From Geobacillus thermoleovorans (GTDB lineage: Bacteria; Bacillota; Bacilli; Bacillales; Anoxybacillaceae): a stretch of DNA of 64,000 nt. Location: contig NZ_CP014335.1 in assembly GCF_001610955.1 (NCBI RefSeq), positions 2,179,001 to 2,243,000 on the forward strand. Reading direction: 5' to 3'. Both the position numbers and the translations under genes were made by a program. Shown here piece by piece: positions 8,609 to 17,707 of the stretch; the first letter of the stretch is position 1, and each line of letters starts with the position of its first letter. Under the pieces are notes generated by a model. The model did no database searches. It had not been told where the DNA came from and saw nothing but the letters and a program-made list of their open reading frames with translations.

Positions 8609-9802
8609 TTAAAAATGAAGCATATGTCCTAATTTTTCATGTTTCGTGCGCAAATATTTTTCATTTTCCTTTTTCGCTGGCATCTGAATGGGCACCCGTT
8701 CAACGACTTCGAGTCCATGCCCTTTTAAGCCGGCGATTTTGCGCGGGTTGTTCGTGAGCAGGCGCATTTTCGTCACGCCAAGATCTTTCAAAATTTGCGC
8801 CCCGATGCCATAATCGCGCAAATCGGCGGGGAAGCCGAGCTTTTCGTTCGCCTCGACGGTGTCATAACCTTGCTCCTGCAGCTTGTAAGCGCGCAACTTG
8901 TTCATAAGGCCGATGCCGCGCCCTTCTTGGCGCATGTAAAGCAACACCCCGCGCCCTTCCGCCTCGATTTGCCTGAGCGCCGCATGCAGCTGCGGACCGC
9001 AGTCGCACCGGTACGAGCCAAACACATCGCCAGTTAAGCATTCGGAATGGACGCGCACCAAGATCGGCTCATCCGGGATGATCTCTCCTTTGACAAGCGC
9101 CACATGCTCTTTTCCGTCGAGCACGTTTGTGTAGCCGATGGCGCGAAATTCACCGAATTCGGTCGGCAGCCAAACGTCCACCTCCCGTTTCACGAGCTTT
9201 TCCCGCTGGCTCCGATAGGCGATCAAATCTTTGATCGTGATCATTTTCAATCCGAACTGGTCGGCGATTTGCCGCAAATCAGGAACGCGAGCCATCGTCC
9301 CGTCCTCTTTAATGATTTCGCAAATGACGCCGGCCGGCTTCGCGCCGCACAAACGGGCCAAATCAACCGCCGCTTCTGTATGGCCGGCGCGCCGCAAGAC
9401 GCCTCCCTTTTTCGCAATCAACGGAAAAACGTGGCCAGGACGTTTAAAATCGCTCGCTTTCACATTCGGATCAAGCAGCGCCTGAATCGTCGCCGCCCGC
9501 TCGTAGGCGCTGATTCCCGTCGTTGTCGTTTTGTAGTCGACACTCACCGTAAACGCTGTGCCATGCGCGTCCGTGTTATGAGTGACCATCGGCTCAAGCT
9601 CGAGCCGCTCCGCCAATTCCTCCGTAATCGGCACGCAGACGAGCCCACGGCCATGAGTGATCATAAAGTTAATGACATCCGGAGTAGCTTTTTCGGCCAG
9701 CACGACAAAATCGCCTTCATTTTCGCGGTCTTCGTCATCGCAAACGATGATCACTTCTCCGTTTTTCAGCGCCGAAAGCGCTGCTTCAATCGTGTCAAAC
9801 AT
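8609..9802 (-). CDS. ribBA: Bifunctional dihydroxybutanone phosphate synthase / GTP cyclohydrolase II
   Basis: A 397-residue fusion enzyme. Residues 1-200 are the RibB domain, which makes dihydroxybutanone 4-phosphate from ribulose 5-phosphate (motif [10 protein letters not shown]). The rest is the RibA domain, which opens GTP (motifs [18 protein letters not shown] with the zinc cysteines, and RQEGRGIGL). Both entry branches of riboflavin synthesis are thus in one protein. The start at 9802 follows AAAGGGGG. It lies 20 bases after ribE and 20 bases before ribH. This gene is called ribA in B. subtilis. Confidence 0.96.
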   Translation of the reverse strand: MFDTIEAALSALKNGEVIIVCDDEDRENEGDFVVLAEKATPDVINFMITHGRGLVCVPITEELAERLELEPMVTHNTDAHGTAFTVSVDYKTTTTGISAYERAATIQALLDPNVKASDFKRPGHVFPLIAKKGGVLRRAGHTEAAVDLARLCGAKPAGVICEIIKEDGTMARVPDLRQIADQFGLKMITIKDLIAYRSQREKLVKREVDVWLPTEFGEFRAIGYTNVLDGKEHVALVKGEIIPDEPILVRVHSECLTGDVFGSYRCDCGPQLHAALRQIEAEGRGVLLYMRQEGRGIGLMNKLRAYKLQEQGYDTVEANEKLGFPADLRDYGIGAQILKDLGVTKMRLLTNNPRKIAGLKGHGLEVVERVPIQMPAKKENEKYLRTKHEKLGHMLHF

Positions 9803-9822
9803 CAAGCTTGCCCCCTTTTCCA

Positions 9823-10467
9823 CTATTTATAGCCGTGCTGCTCCAAAAATTCGACCGTCAATTTGGAGGTCGGCGTCGCTTTCGCGGTGAGGAAAGCGGC
9901 GACGTACTTGCCGATCATGTCGCACTCGATATTGACGAGATCGCCCGGCCGCTTTTCGCCTAAAATCGTCGCCTCACGCGTATGCGGAATGAGTGAAACG
10001 ATGAACGTGCGCTCGCTCAGACCGAAAATCGTCAAGCTCGTCCCATCGACTGCGACCGATCCTTTCTCAATCATATAGGCGCGCAGCGAGGCCGGCACTT
10101 CGATTTCATAGTAGACGGCGTTCGCTTTCGGCCACTGCCGGATGATGCGCCCGACGCCGTCCACATGCCCGGTGACGAAATGGCCGCCAAACCGTCCTCC
10201 AGCCGCCATTGCCCGCTCCAAATTCACCTTCGCCCCCGGCTTTAATGTCTTTAGCGCCGTCGCTTTCACCGTCTCCGGCATGACATCGACCGTAAACTGC
10301 CGTTCGGTGAACGATGTGACGGTCAAGCAGACGCCGTTGACGGCGATGCTGTCGCCAAGCCGCACATCTTCGAGCACCCGCTTGGCGCCAATCGTCATCA
10401 CGATGGCATCGCCGGTTTGCTTCATTTGTTCGATCGTGCCGATCTCTTCAATAATGCCAGTGAACAC
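9823..10467 (-). CDS. ribE: Riboflavin synthase alpha subunit
   Basis: A 214-residue protein with the duplicated lumazine-binding fold. It dismutates two lumazines to riboflavin and returns one pyrimidine to RibH. It starts [15 protein letters not shown] with a GTG codon at 10467, preceded by AAGGAGG. The two internal repeats each carry a [17 protein letters not shown] or [16 protein letters not shown] motif. Its start lies 46 bases inside the end of ribD, an unusually long overlap suggesting translational coupling. Confidence 0.95.
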   Translation of the reverse strand: MFTGIIEEIGTIEQMKQTGDAIVMTIGAKRVLEDVRLGDSIAVNGVCLTVTSFTERQFTVDVMPETVKATALKTLKPGAKVNLERAMAAGGRFGGHFVTGHVDGVGRIIRQWPKANAVYYEIEVPASLRAYMIEKGSVAVDGTSLTIFGLSERTFIVSLIPHTREATILGEKRPGDLVNIECDMIGKYVAAFLTAKATPTSKLTVEFLEQHGYK

Positions 10468-11564
10468 AACGATTCCTCCTTCCGTTTCGGCGCGGCGACG
10501 ATTTTGATGTCCGGGCCGATCGTCTCGATGCGGCGGATGTCAAGCTCCACCGCTTCAGCAAGCCGGGCGAAGCCAAGGCCGCCGACCGGCGTCGGCGCCC
10601 CGCGGCCGCCGATCAGCTTCGGAGCGATATAGGCGATGACCTCATTGACTGCTCCCGCGCGGAGGAAGCTGTCATGAACGCGCGAGCCGCCTTCGACAAA
10701 CAGCGACATGACTCCCTGCTCCCCAAGCAGACGGAGCACATCGCGGACATCGATCTGGGCCGTCGGCATTGAAAATACACGCACCCCAAGGCGCTCATAC
10801 GCCGCTGCTTGTTCCCGACTGACGCCGCCGGTGATGATCCACGTTTCTGCTTCCTTGTCAGCGACGACATGGGCGTCAAGCGGTGTACGCAATTTTGTAT
10901 CTAAAATGATGCGCAGCGGGTTTTTCCGCTTTTCCCCAAAGCGGACGGTAAGCTTCGGGTTGTCGGTCAAAACGGTGTTGACGCCGACCAAAATGGCGTC
11001 ATGCTGCGCACGAAGGCGATGGGCATCCTCACGCGCCGCGCTTGATGTAATCCATTTGCTTTCCCCCGTCGCCGTCGCGATTTTGCCATCGAGGCTGCAT
11101 GCGAACTTCAACGTGACAAACGGCGTTTTTGCGGCGATATAGTGGAAAAACATCCGATTTAATTCGTCCGCTTCGTCTTTTAATACGCCAACATCAACGT
11201 CAATGCCCGCTTGGCGCAGCTTGGCAATCCCTTTTCCCGCGACAAGCGGATTCGGGTCGGTCGTGGCAACGACGACGCGACGGACGCCCGCCTGGATGAG
11301 CAAATCGGCACATGGCGGCGTTTTTCCATAATGGCTGCACGGCTCAAGCGTCACGTACACCGTCGCACCGCGCGCCTTCTCGCCAGCCATGCGGATCGCA
11401 TAGACTTCAGCGTGCGGCTCACCCGCTTTCAAATGGGCGCCAAGCCCAACGACCGTCCCACCGTTGACAACGACCGCGCCAACTGCAGGATTGGGAGACG
11501 TTTGCCCGACCCCAGCTTTGGCCACATCGAGAGCGAGCCGCATATAATGTTCATCGTTATGCAC
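10422..11564 (-). CDS. ribD: Bifunctional riboflavin deaminase/reductase RibD
   Basis: A 380-residue enzyme. The N-terminal deaminase domain has the zinc motif HAEVYAIRMAG and the paired PCSHYGKTPPC. The C-terminal reductase domain starts near residue 150 (TLKFACSLDGKIAT) and contains LFVEGGSRVHDSFL. It carries out steps two and three of the pathway from GTP. The start is the GTG at 11564, with GAAGGAGGG upstream; an ATG eight codons later is less well placed. The last 14 residues overlap ribE. The FMN riboswitch and terminator upstream control it. Confidence 0.95.
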   Translation of the reverse strand: MHNDEHYMRLALDVAKAGVGQTSPNPAVGAVVVNGGTVVGLGAHLKAGEPHAEVYAIRMAGEKARGATVYVTLEPCSHYGKTPPCADLLIQAGVRRVVVATTDPNPLVAGKGIAKLRQAGIDVDVGVLKDEADELNRMFFHYIAAKTPFVTLKFACSLDGKIATATGESKWITSSAAREDAHRLRAQHDAILVGVNTVLTDNPKLTVRFGEKRKNPLRIILDTKLRTPLDAHVVADKEAETWIITGGVSREQAAAYERLGVRVFSMPTAQIDVRDVLRLLGEQGVMSLFVEGGSRVHDSFLRAGAVNEVIAYIAPKLIGGRGAPTPVGGLGFARLAEAVELDIRRIETIGPDIKIVAAPKRKEESLCSLALLKRSARSNK

Positions 11565-11580
11565 CGCACTCCCTCCTTCA

Positions 11581-11613
11581 ATAAAAACGAAACCCCCGGG
11601 ATGTCCCCGGGGG
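11581..11613 (-). terminator. Riboswitch-controlled terminator in the rib leader
   Basis: CCCCCGGG pairs with CCCGGGGG (11593-11613) and T-rich sequence follows on the minus strand, just before the ribD ribosome binding site. Its place between the FMN aptamer and ribD fits attenuation: terminator formed when FMN is bound. Confidence 0.8.
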
Positions 11614-11772
11614 CTCATTGATGAGAGAATGACCAATGATGCGCAAACAAACACACGTTCGCTAAGCAGGCTATACCGGCCGGTCGGAAACAAAAGATAC
11701 TACCATGCCTAGTCGGCCGACAGACGCTGCCCATGGGTCTGAACCGGCCGAAAACAGCCGTGCGCATATTGG

Positions 11773-11904
11773 CATCCTTCTCCCATCCAGACTATACTGT
11801 CGGCTCCGGAATCGCACCGGATCCTGCCTTTCGGCTCGCGGGCTGAGGGGCGGAAAGCCCCATCACCGCCGGTCGGGAATTTCACCCTGCCCCGAAGGAT
11901 GCAT
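11773..11904 (-). promoter_or_regulatory. FMN riboswitch (RFN element)
   Basis: The minus strand carries the conserved RFN segments in order: CATCCTTCGGGGCAGGGTG, AATTCCCGACCGGCGGT, then GGAGCCGACAGTATAGTC and GGATGGGAGAAGGATG. The terminal stem pairs the GGATGC region at the start with GAGAAGGATG at the end. It senses FMN and controls the ribD-ribE-ribBA-ribH operon. About 170 bases separate it from the terminator. Confidence 0.97.
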
Positions 11905-11922
11905 CACTATATCGTTATGTTC

Positions 11923-11931
11923 ATTATACCA
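11923..11931 (-). promoter_or_regulatory. Extended -10 promoter of the rib operon
   Basis: The minus strand reads TGGTATAAT, a perfect -10 with the TGn extension, about 20 bases upstream of the RFN element. No good -35 is visible, as can occur with extended -10 promoters. Confidence 0.6.
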
Positions 11932-11950
11932 CACGAAACGCCCTGCATCA

Positions 11951-12058
11951 TCATTCCGCAACCCAAATCCAATACGCCGCTCCCCACAACAGGCTGGCCG
12001 CAAGCAAAAAGAAAAACAAGCGCCAGTTGTTTCGAACAGTCCGATCATCCTCGCTCAT
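11951..12058 (-). CDS. Possible small membrane protein after ppiB
   Basis: A 35-codon frame that starts 7 bases after the ppiB stop. It has a charged N-terminus (MSEDDRTVRNNWR) followed by one hydrophobic segment of about 20 residues rich in Leu, Phe and Trp (LFFFLLAASLLWGAAYWIWV). This layout is typical of single-pass membrane miniproteins. There is no clear Shine-Dalgarno sequence, so translation would rely on coupling to ppiB. I know no named homologue. It may be a chance frame. Confidence 0.45.
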   Translation of the reverse strand: MSEDDRTVRNNWRLFFFLLAASLLWGAAYWIWVAE

Positions 12059-12065
12059 GCGCTGT

Positions 12066-12512
12066 TTACGGTTCGTCAAATACTTTCACTTCCTTCATCA
12101 CGTCGCCGTTTTTCATCGTCCTCACGACGTTCATGCCCGATGTCACTTGGCCAAAGACGGTGTGCACCCCATCCAAGTGCGGCTGCGGCTCGTGGACGAT
12201 AAAGAACTGGCAGCTGCCGGTGTCGCGGCCGCGGTGCGCCATGGACATCGCGCCGGTGACATGTCGGTGTGGATTGTTGTCCGTCTCGCACGGGATCGTA
12301 TAGCCGGCATCGCCCGTTCCGTTGCCGCGTGGACATCCTCCTTGGCTGACAAATCCAGGGATGACGCGGTGGAACGTCAACCCGTTATAAAAGCCTTCGT
12401 TTGCGAGCTTCTCAAAATTGGCCACCGTCACCGGCGCCTCGTTTGGGAACAGTTCAAACTCGATTTTCCCGCCGTTTTCCATTAGAATATATCCTTTTTT
12501 CGCCACAAGCAT
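12066..12512 (-). CDS. ppiB: Peptidyl-prolyl cis-trans isomerase B (cyclophilin)
   Basis: A 148-residue cytoplasmic cyclophilin that speeds proline isomerisation in protein folding. The core is almost unchanged from B. subtilis Ppi[31 protein letters not shown], the TGSCQFFIV strand, and [14 protein letters not shown]. The catalytic Arg lies in TFHRVI. The ATG at 12512 follows AAAAGGAGC; an upstream in-frame ATG lacks a ribosome binding site. Its promoter was not identified. Confidence 0.95.
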   Translation of the reverse strand: MLVAKKGYILMENGGKIEFELFPNEAPVTVANFEKLANEGFYNGLTFHRVIPGFVSQGGCPRGNGTGDAGYTIPCETDNNPHRHVTGAMSMAHRGRDTGSCQFFIVHEPQPHLDGVHTVFGQVTSGMNVVRTMKNGDVMKEVKVFDEP

Positions 12513-12691
12513 CCAGCTCCTTTTCGACATCGAAACTGCTTTTATCATACCATGATTGCCAAGTGAAACAAAAGAAAAAATGTCTTTTCAAATTCGCACG
12601 CCGCCTGACCGCGTCGCTTTTTTGCCGATAGCCAAGCAGGCGAGCGTGCGGTATAATGATAATGCATTTTCGTAAACAGGAGGCGAGCTAT

Positions 12692-13570
12692 GTGAAACGA
12701 ACGATCGCTTCATCGCTGCTTTGGGCGGTGCTCTTGGCATCTCCGGGCATCGCAGCGGCCGATGCCGCGCCGGGCGATGTCATTGTGACGCTCGGGGAAA
12801 ACTTAACGAATGAACAAAAGCAAAAAGTGCTCGACGAAATGAAGGCGCCGGACGGGGCGCAAACGATCACCGTCTCAAACGTTGAGGAGCATAAATATTT
12901 GGACGGACTCATTCCGAAAGCGCAAATCGGCACGCGCGCCATCTCGTCGTCGATGATCACGATAAAAGAGCCCGGCTCGGGGCTTCATGTCGAAACGCAC
13001 AACATCACATGGGTGACGAAAGAGATGTATACAAACGCCTTGATCACCGCAGGGGTGAAAGATGCCGATATTTACATCACCGCCCCGTTTCCGGTTTCCG
13101 GCACCGCAGCGCTGACGGGGCTGATGAAGGCGTATGAAATTTCCTCGGACCAAGCCATCCCTGATGATGTCAAAAAAGTGGCGAACGAGGAAATGGTGCA
13201 GACGGCGAAGCTCGCCGATTCGATCGGCGCGGACAAAGCGGTCGCCCTGCTGGCGAAAATCAAACAAGAAATCGCCAACAACCCACCGCAGACGGACGCT
13301 GATTTGCGCGCCCTTATTGAAAAAATCGCCAACGACCTTGGCATTACGCTGAGCGAGAATGAAATCAACAACCTGATTTCCCTTTTCCATAAAATGCAAA
13401 ACGCCCATATTAATTGGGATCAAGTGAACGATCAGCTGAGCAAGGCGAAAGAACAGCTATCGGCGTTTTTGCAGTCAGAAGAAGGGAAAACGTTCATTCA
13501 AAACCTTATCGACATCTTCAAAGAAATTTGGAACGCGATCAAATCAGCATTTTCCTCAAATCAACAATGA
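12692..13570 (+). CDS. ypuA: Secreted DUF1002 protein (YpuA-like)
   Basis: A 292-residue exported protein. A signal peptide covers about residues 1-25 and ends ...GIAAADA. The mature part matches DUF1002/YpuA, with GDVIVTLGENLTNEQKQ at its start and a helical C-terminal half. Function is unknown. The start is the GTG at 12692, eight bases after AGGAGG; the ATG further upstream lacks a ribosome binding site. A TATAAT is present at 12652 but no matching -35 was found. In B. subtilis ypuA also lies next to lysA and ppiB. A terminator follows at once. Confidence 0.88.
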   Translation: MKRTIASSLLWAVLLASPGIAAADAAPGDVIVTLGENLTNEQKQKVLDEMKAPDGAQTITVSNVEEHKYLDGLIPKAQIGTRAISSSMITIKEPGSGLHVETHNITWVTKEMYTNALITAGVKDADIYITAPFPVSGTAALTGLMKAYEISSDQAIPDDVKKVANEEMVQTAKLADSIGADKAVALLAKIKQEIANNPPQTDADLRALIEKIANDLGITLSENEINNLISLFHKMQNAHINWDQVNDQLSKAKEQLSAFLQSEEGKTFIQNLIDIFKEIWNAIKSAFSSNQQ

Positions 13571-13573
13571 AAG

Positions 13574-13610
13574 AAGGCGCCCAAAAAAAGCAGCGGGCGC
13601 CTTTTCTTTG
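13574..13610 (+). terminator. Terminator after ypuA
   Basis: AAGGCGCCC (13574-13582) pairs with GGGCGCCTT (13595-13603), followed by TTCTTTG. A second hairpin, GTGAAGGCCG (13610-13619) with CGGCCTTCAC (13636-13645), follows directly and overlaps the lysA stop codon. It may serve the converging lysA transcript, though the T run is only on the plus side. Confidence 0.8.
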
Positions 13611-13641
13611 TGAAGGCCGTTCTCTTTCCAACCGGCGGCCT

Positions 13642-14961
13642 TCACTTTTTCACTTTCGTTTTCAAAGGCAAATCATATTGGATCAAATCTTCATATGTCT
13701 CCCGTTTCACAACGAGCTGGGCGTCGCCGTTTTCAACGAACACAACGGCTGGGCGCGGCAGACGGTTGTAATTGTTCGCCATGGAATAGCCGTAAGCGCC
13801 GGTGCAAAAAACGGCCAAATAATCGCCCGGCTTCGCTTCCGGCAGGGCGATGTCCCAAATGAGCATGTCGCCTGACTCGCAACACTTCCCGGCGATCGAT
13901 ACGACTTCCGTCGGCTCGCCGAACACCCGGTTGGCGAGCGCGGCTTCGTATTTCGCTCCGTAAAGCGCCGGGCGGATGTTGTCGCTCATGCCGCCGTCAA
14001 CGGCAATATAGGTGCGGACGTTGGGCACCTCTTTGCGCGAACCGATCGTATAAATCGTCGTTCCCGCATCACCCACGAGCGACCGCCCCGGCTCGATCCA
14101 AATTTCCGGCAACGGCAAGCGGCAAGCTTCGGCCTGCCTTTTCACCTCTTCCACGATGCAGTCGACGTACGCTGTCACCGGAATCGGGTCGTCTTCCTCC
14201 GTATAGCGGATGCCAAAGCCGCCGCCAAGATTGACAACCGCTGGGACAAATCCGTGCTCCTTGTTCCACTCCGCCAGCTTGGCAAACACTTTTTGCGCCG
14301 CGAGCACAAACCCAGCTGTTTCAAAAATTTGCGAGCCGATATGGCAATGAATGCCGAGCAGCTGAAACGCGGCCGATGCCATAACACGGCGAAACGCCTC
14401 GTCCGCCTGACCGTTGTTTAAGTCAAAGCCGAACTTTGAATCTTCTTGCCCGGTTAAAATGTAATCGTGCGTATGCGCCTCGACCCCCGGCGTCACGCGG
14501 AGCAAAACCGGCACCGTCCGACCGGATGACGCCGCCAGCTCTTCGATCAGCTCGAGTTCGTAAAAGTTGTCGGCAACGATGCAGCCGATGCCGTGTTCAA
14601 GCGCCATCGCCAATTCGTCCCGGCTTTTGTTGTTGCCATGAAAATGGATGCGCTCAGGCGGAAAACCGGCCGCAAGCGCCGTATACAGCTCACCACCTGA
14701 GACGACGTCAAGCGACAATCCCTCCTCAGCGGCCAGCTGCACGATGGCGACGGCGGAAAACGCCTTGCTCGCATACGCGACTTGCGCCCGCACGCCGTGA
14801 CGCTGGAACGCTTCTTTAAACGCGCGCGCCCGAGCGCGGATCAACGCAACGTCATAAATATAAAGCGGCGTGCCATACGTTTTGGCCAACTCGACCACAT
14901 CGACGCCGCCGATTTCCAAATGCCCTTGTTCATTCACGCGGCTTGTCCCGTGAAGAAACAT
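13642..14961 (-). CDS. lysA: Diaminopimelate decarboxylase
   Basis: A 439-residue PLP enzyme of the alanine-racemase fold that turns meso-diaminopimelate into lysine. The PLP lysine lies in AYASKAFS near residue 65. Other signatures are HGNNKSRDELA, GIHCHIGSQI, NLGGGFGIRY, EPGRSLVGDAG, and CCESGDML near the C-terminus. Length matches the family. The start at 14961 has GAATGAGGGG upstream. It lies just downstream of spoVAF, as in B. subtilis, but a terminator between them argues for its own promoter. Confidence 0.95.
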   Translation of the reverse strand: MFLHGTSRVNEQGHLEIGGVDVVELAKTYGTPLYIYDVALIRARARAFKEAFQRHGVRAQVAYASKAFSAVAIVQLAAEEGLSLDVVSGGELYTALAAGFPPERIHFHGNNKSRDELAMALEHGIGCIVADNFYELELIEELAASSGRTVPVLLRVTPGVEAHTHDYILTGQEDSKFGFDLNNGQADEAFRRVMASAAFQLLGIHCHIGSQIFETAGFVLAAQKVFAKLAEWNKEHGFVPAVVNLGGGFGIRYTEEDDPIPVTAYVDCIVEEVKRQAEACRLPLPEIWIEPGRSLVGDAGTTIYTIGSRKEVPNVRTYIAVDGGMSDNIRPALYGAKYEAALANRVFGEPTEVVSIAGKCCESGDMLIWDIALPEAKPGDYLAVFCTGAYGYSMANNYNRLPRPAVVFVENGDAQLVVKRETYEDLIQYDLPLKTKVKK

Positions 14962-15218
14962 CGCAAACCCCTCATTCCTCTATCGAAATCGCATGGCAAA
15001 AGCAAAAAAGACAGTTTGCAAAATCGGCAACTGCCTTTACAAAATGGAAAACCGCAGAGCGCCATCGGCTCTGCCTTGAAACGGAAGGCCGCACACCCCG
15101 CGCTGGGCCATGCCCATTCCGTCCGTGCAAACGTGCGAAGCACTGAGGCAAGCACCATCAGTGCAAGCAATTAAATATAACTTATCATAATTATAAAAAA
15201 GTTGCAATAGCGCTAAAA
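14962..15218 (-). other. Leader region upstream of lysA
   Basis: About 255 bases without a supported coding frame. The far end is AT-rich with TTGCAA and several TATAAT/TAAGTT-like hexamers on the minus strand (about 15170-15206), so a SigA promoter is plausible there. I looked for the conserved core of a lysine riboswitch and did not see it. Confidence 0.4.
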
Positions 15219-15256
15219 CGAAAAAAGCGGCCGCCAATAGGTGGAGACGGCCGCTT
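15219..15256 (-). terminator. Terminator of the spoVA operon
   Basis: AAGCGGCCG (15225-15233) pairs with CGGCCGCTT (15248-15256). On the minus strand the stem is followed by TTTTCG. It lies 19 bases after the spoVAF stop. Confidence 0.85.
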
Positions 15257-15274
15257 CCAAATGGATCGTTCGCG

Positions 15275-16753
15275 TCATGACGGCTGTTTTTGCCGGTCTT
15301 GCGGGTGAACGATGCTCGGGCGCACTCTCGCTCCGGCAACCGAACGGCGGACGACAATTTGCATAAATGCCGCTGGATCGAACGGGATGAACGGCCATAA
15401 GTACGGCGTATTAAGCGAGCGGATGCTGGCGAGCCAAAGCAAATAAACGGTCGTGCCAATGACGAGCCCGGGCACTTTAAACAAGGCGACAAGAATGACC
15501 AATGCCAATCGAGAAATCTTATTCGCCACGCTCAACTCATAGCTTGGCGTCGCAAATGAACCGATCGCCGCCACCGAAATGTACAAGATCACTTCCGGCA
15601 CAAACAGCCCGACATCGATGGCGATTTGTCCGATCAAGACGGCGGCAATCAAACCCATCGCGGTTGATAGCGGCGTCGGGGTATGAATGGCTGCCATCCG
15701 CAAAAACTCAATCCCAAAATCAGCGAGCAAAATTTGCACAATGATCGGGATGTTCGTTTGTTTGTTCGGCCCAATAAACGCCCACGATTCGGGCAGCAAC
15801 GACGGTTCAAGGACGAACAGCACCCACAGCGGCAGCAAAAACAACGACGTCAAAATGCCTAAAAACCGCACCCAGCGCACAAACGTCCCGACCCCTGGCG
15901 ACTGCCGGTATTCCTCGGCATGCTGGACGTGGTGGAAAAATGTTGTCGGCGTGATGATGACGCTTGGCGATGTATCAACCATAATGAGCACGTGCCCTTC
16001 AAGCAGGTGCGTCGCTGCTACATCCGGCCTCTCGGTATAACGGACGAGCGGGTACGGGTTGTATCCTTGCTTGACTAAAAACTCTTCGACTGTTTTGTCG
16101 CCCATCGTCAGTCCATCGACGTTGATTTGCTGCAACTCTTTCTTGACGAGTTCAACAAGCCCCGGGTCAGCGACGTCTTTAATATAGGCGATGCATACGT
16201 CCGTTTTTGACCGCTCGCCGACTTGCAAAATTTCAAAGCGCAGCCGCTCGTCGCGGATGCGGCGGCGGGTGAGCGCCGTGTTGACAATGATGTTCTCGAC
16301 GTAGCCGTCGCGGGCGCCGCGCACAACTTTTTCCGTATCCGGCTCTTGCGGCTGCCGACCCGGATAGCTGCGGACGTCGACAGCAAATCCGGTCGATTCG
16401 CCTTCAATCAAGACGATGATCAAGCCCGACAGCAGCTTGTCAACCGCTTCGTCGAGGCTCGTCACCGGACTGACTTGCTGATGAACGAGTCGATTTTCGA
16501 TGATCTGCCACGCTTGGGACGCCTGGCGTTCATCATCGTTGACGCGCACAATTTGTTTTAACAATTCGATAATGTATTGCGTGTCGCATAAACCGTTGCA
16601 GTAGTAAATATGTACTTCCCGGTTTAGGACATAGATTTTCCGCACGCCTAAATCAAAGCTTGTCCCGACGCCGATCCGCTGTTGCAAAAACTTCGCGTTG
16701 TCAACGAGCCGCTTCGCGATCGGCGCTTTCGGTTTCTTTTCTTTTTCCGGCAT
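15275..16753 (-). CDS. spoVAF: Stage V sporulation protein AF
   Basis: A 492-residue protein of the GerA/SpoVAF family, similar in length to B. subtilis SpoVAF (493). A soluble N-terminal region of about 280 residues includes [20 protein letters not shown]. It is followed by a membrane domain of several helices (for example [20 protein letters not shown]). It belongs to the spore inner-membrane machinery linked to dipicolinic acid release in germination. The ATG at 16753 follows AAAGGAG; two GTG codons just upstream are alternatives. Its start lies 53 bases inside spoVAEA. Last gene of the operon. Confidence 0.93.
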   Translation of the reverse strand: MPEKEKKPKAPIAKRLVDNAKFLQQRIGVGTSFDLGVRKIYVLNREVHIYYCNGLCDTQYIIELLKQIVRVNDDERQASQAWQIIENRLVHQQVSPVTSLDEAVDKLLSGLIIVLIEGESTGFAVDVRSYPGRQPQEPDTEKVVRGARDGYVENIIVNTALTRRRIRDERLRFEILQVGERSKTDVCIAYIKDVADPGLVELVKKELQQINVDGLTMGDKTVEEFLVKQGYNPYPLVRYTERPDVAATHLLEGHVLIMVDTSPSVIITPTTFFHHVQHAEEYRQSPGVGTFVRWVRFLGILTSLFLLPLWVLFVLEPSLLPESWAFIGPNKQTNIPIIVQILLADFGIEFLRMAAIHTPTPLSTAMGLIAAVLIGQIAIDVGLFVPEVILYISVAAIGSFATPSYELSVANKISRLALVILVALFKVPGLVIGTTVYLLWLASIRSLNTPYLWPFIPFDPAAFMQIVVRRSVAGARVRPSIVHPQDRQKQPS

Positions 16754-17315
16754 GGCCACCACTCCTTTCGAGAATCAACTCGACCGCCTTGCGCGTAATC
16801 GGCGCTCCGTATTTCGCATGGTCTCGATATCCCATTTTGCCGATGTCGCCGATGCCGACGATGAGCGGAATGTTCAGCCGGTCAAGGCAGTAGACGGTAT
16901 CGCCATTGATCCGCCCGATCTCGAGGTCCCGGACGCCTTCTTTATCGACCCCATATTCGGTCATCACGCCGTCACGGTCGATGCTCACATGCACTTTTGT
17001 CCATTCATGCTGGTGCGTATTGGAGGCAACCGCCAGCGCCCCGAGCACTTGGATTTGCTCATGCGTCGCCACATAGCGAAGCGCCTGCTCTCCGGCCCCC
17101 TCCCCGAGGGCGCCGCAATCGTCAAACATGACAAACACTGGATCGTGCGGCGTTTGCAAAATGAGTTCGACCAACTGTTCACCGCTCAGTTTCGTCGGAT
17201 TGCCTTGCGAGCGAGAAATGCAACGGCCGCCGATCTCGGCGGCAACCCGCTCAATCGCCCGGCAGGCGAACTCGTCCCCATCCGTTACTAAAATGACTCG
17301 TCGTTTTTCCATCAT
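16701..17315 (-). CDS. spoVAEA: Stage V sporulation protein AEA
   Basis: A 204-residue soluble protein beginning [20 protein letters not shown], the SpoVAEa family. In B. subtilis it forms a complex with SpoVAF and takes part in spore germination. It has no membrane segment. The start at 17315 lies only 2 bases after the spoVAEB stop, with AAAGGG upstream; the next Met is also possible. The C-terminus overlaps spoVAF by 53 bases, which is long for this operon. Confidence 0.92.
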   Translation of the reverse strand: MMEKRRVILVTDGDEFACRAIERVAAEIGGRCISRSQGNPTKLSGEQLVELILQTPHDPVFVMFDDCGALGEGAGEQALRYVATHEQIQVLGALAVASNTHQHEWTKVHVSIDRDGVMTEYGVDKEGVRDLEIGRINGDTVYCLDRLNIPLIVGIGDIGKMGYRDHAKYGAPITRKAVELILERSGGHAGKRKETESADREAAR

Positions 17316-17317
17316 CT

Positions 17318-17668
17318 CTACCCTTTCGGTTTGCAAGTGAGCGCCGCGGCAAAAGAGCCAGCCACGATAAAAGCGAACAAGGCGCCGGCAAATCGGAACA
17401 CCGCTGCTCCGGTTTCGACAAATCCCTCCGGCCGCGGTTCTGCCATGGCCCCTTTCGCCAACCAATACCCAAATCCGCATAGCGGCATCGTCGCCCCGGC
17501 GCCAGCCCAAGCGACGAATGGATCATAGACGCCGCCAAAGCCAAGGAGTACGCCAAAGACGACAAGCGAACCGGCGACGCCAGCCGGCGTCCATTTGCCG
17601 CGGTCGATGATGAGCTGAACGATGGCGCACAGCAGCCCGCCGGCGAGAAAGGCACGGACGTATTCCAT
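17318..17668 (-). CDS. spoVAEB: Stage V sporulation protein AEB
   Basis: A 116-residue membrane protein of the SpoVAC/SpoVAEB family, exactly the B. subtilis length. It has about four hydrophobic segments and the conserved [20 protein letters not shown]. It is part of the SpoVA channel that imports dipicolinic acid into the forespore and releases it at germination. The start at 17668 follows AGGAGGG. Confidence 0.93.
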   Translation of the reverse strand: MEYVRAFLAGGLLCAIVQLIIDRGKWTPAGVAGSLVVFGVLLGFGGVYDPFVAWAGAGATMPLCGFGYWLAKGAMAEPRPEGFVETGAAVFRFAGALFAFIVAGSFAAALTCKPKG

Positions 17669-17707
17669 ATCACATTCCCTCCTGATCGTTCCCAAATAAA
17701 AGACGTC

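Noticed and set aside
14962..15218. Lysine riboswitch upstream of lysA
   Set aside because: The conserved core elements of the lysine aptamer were not found.
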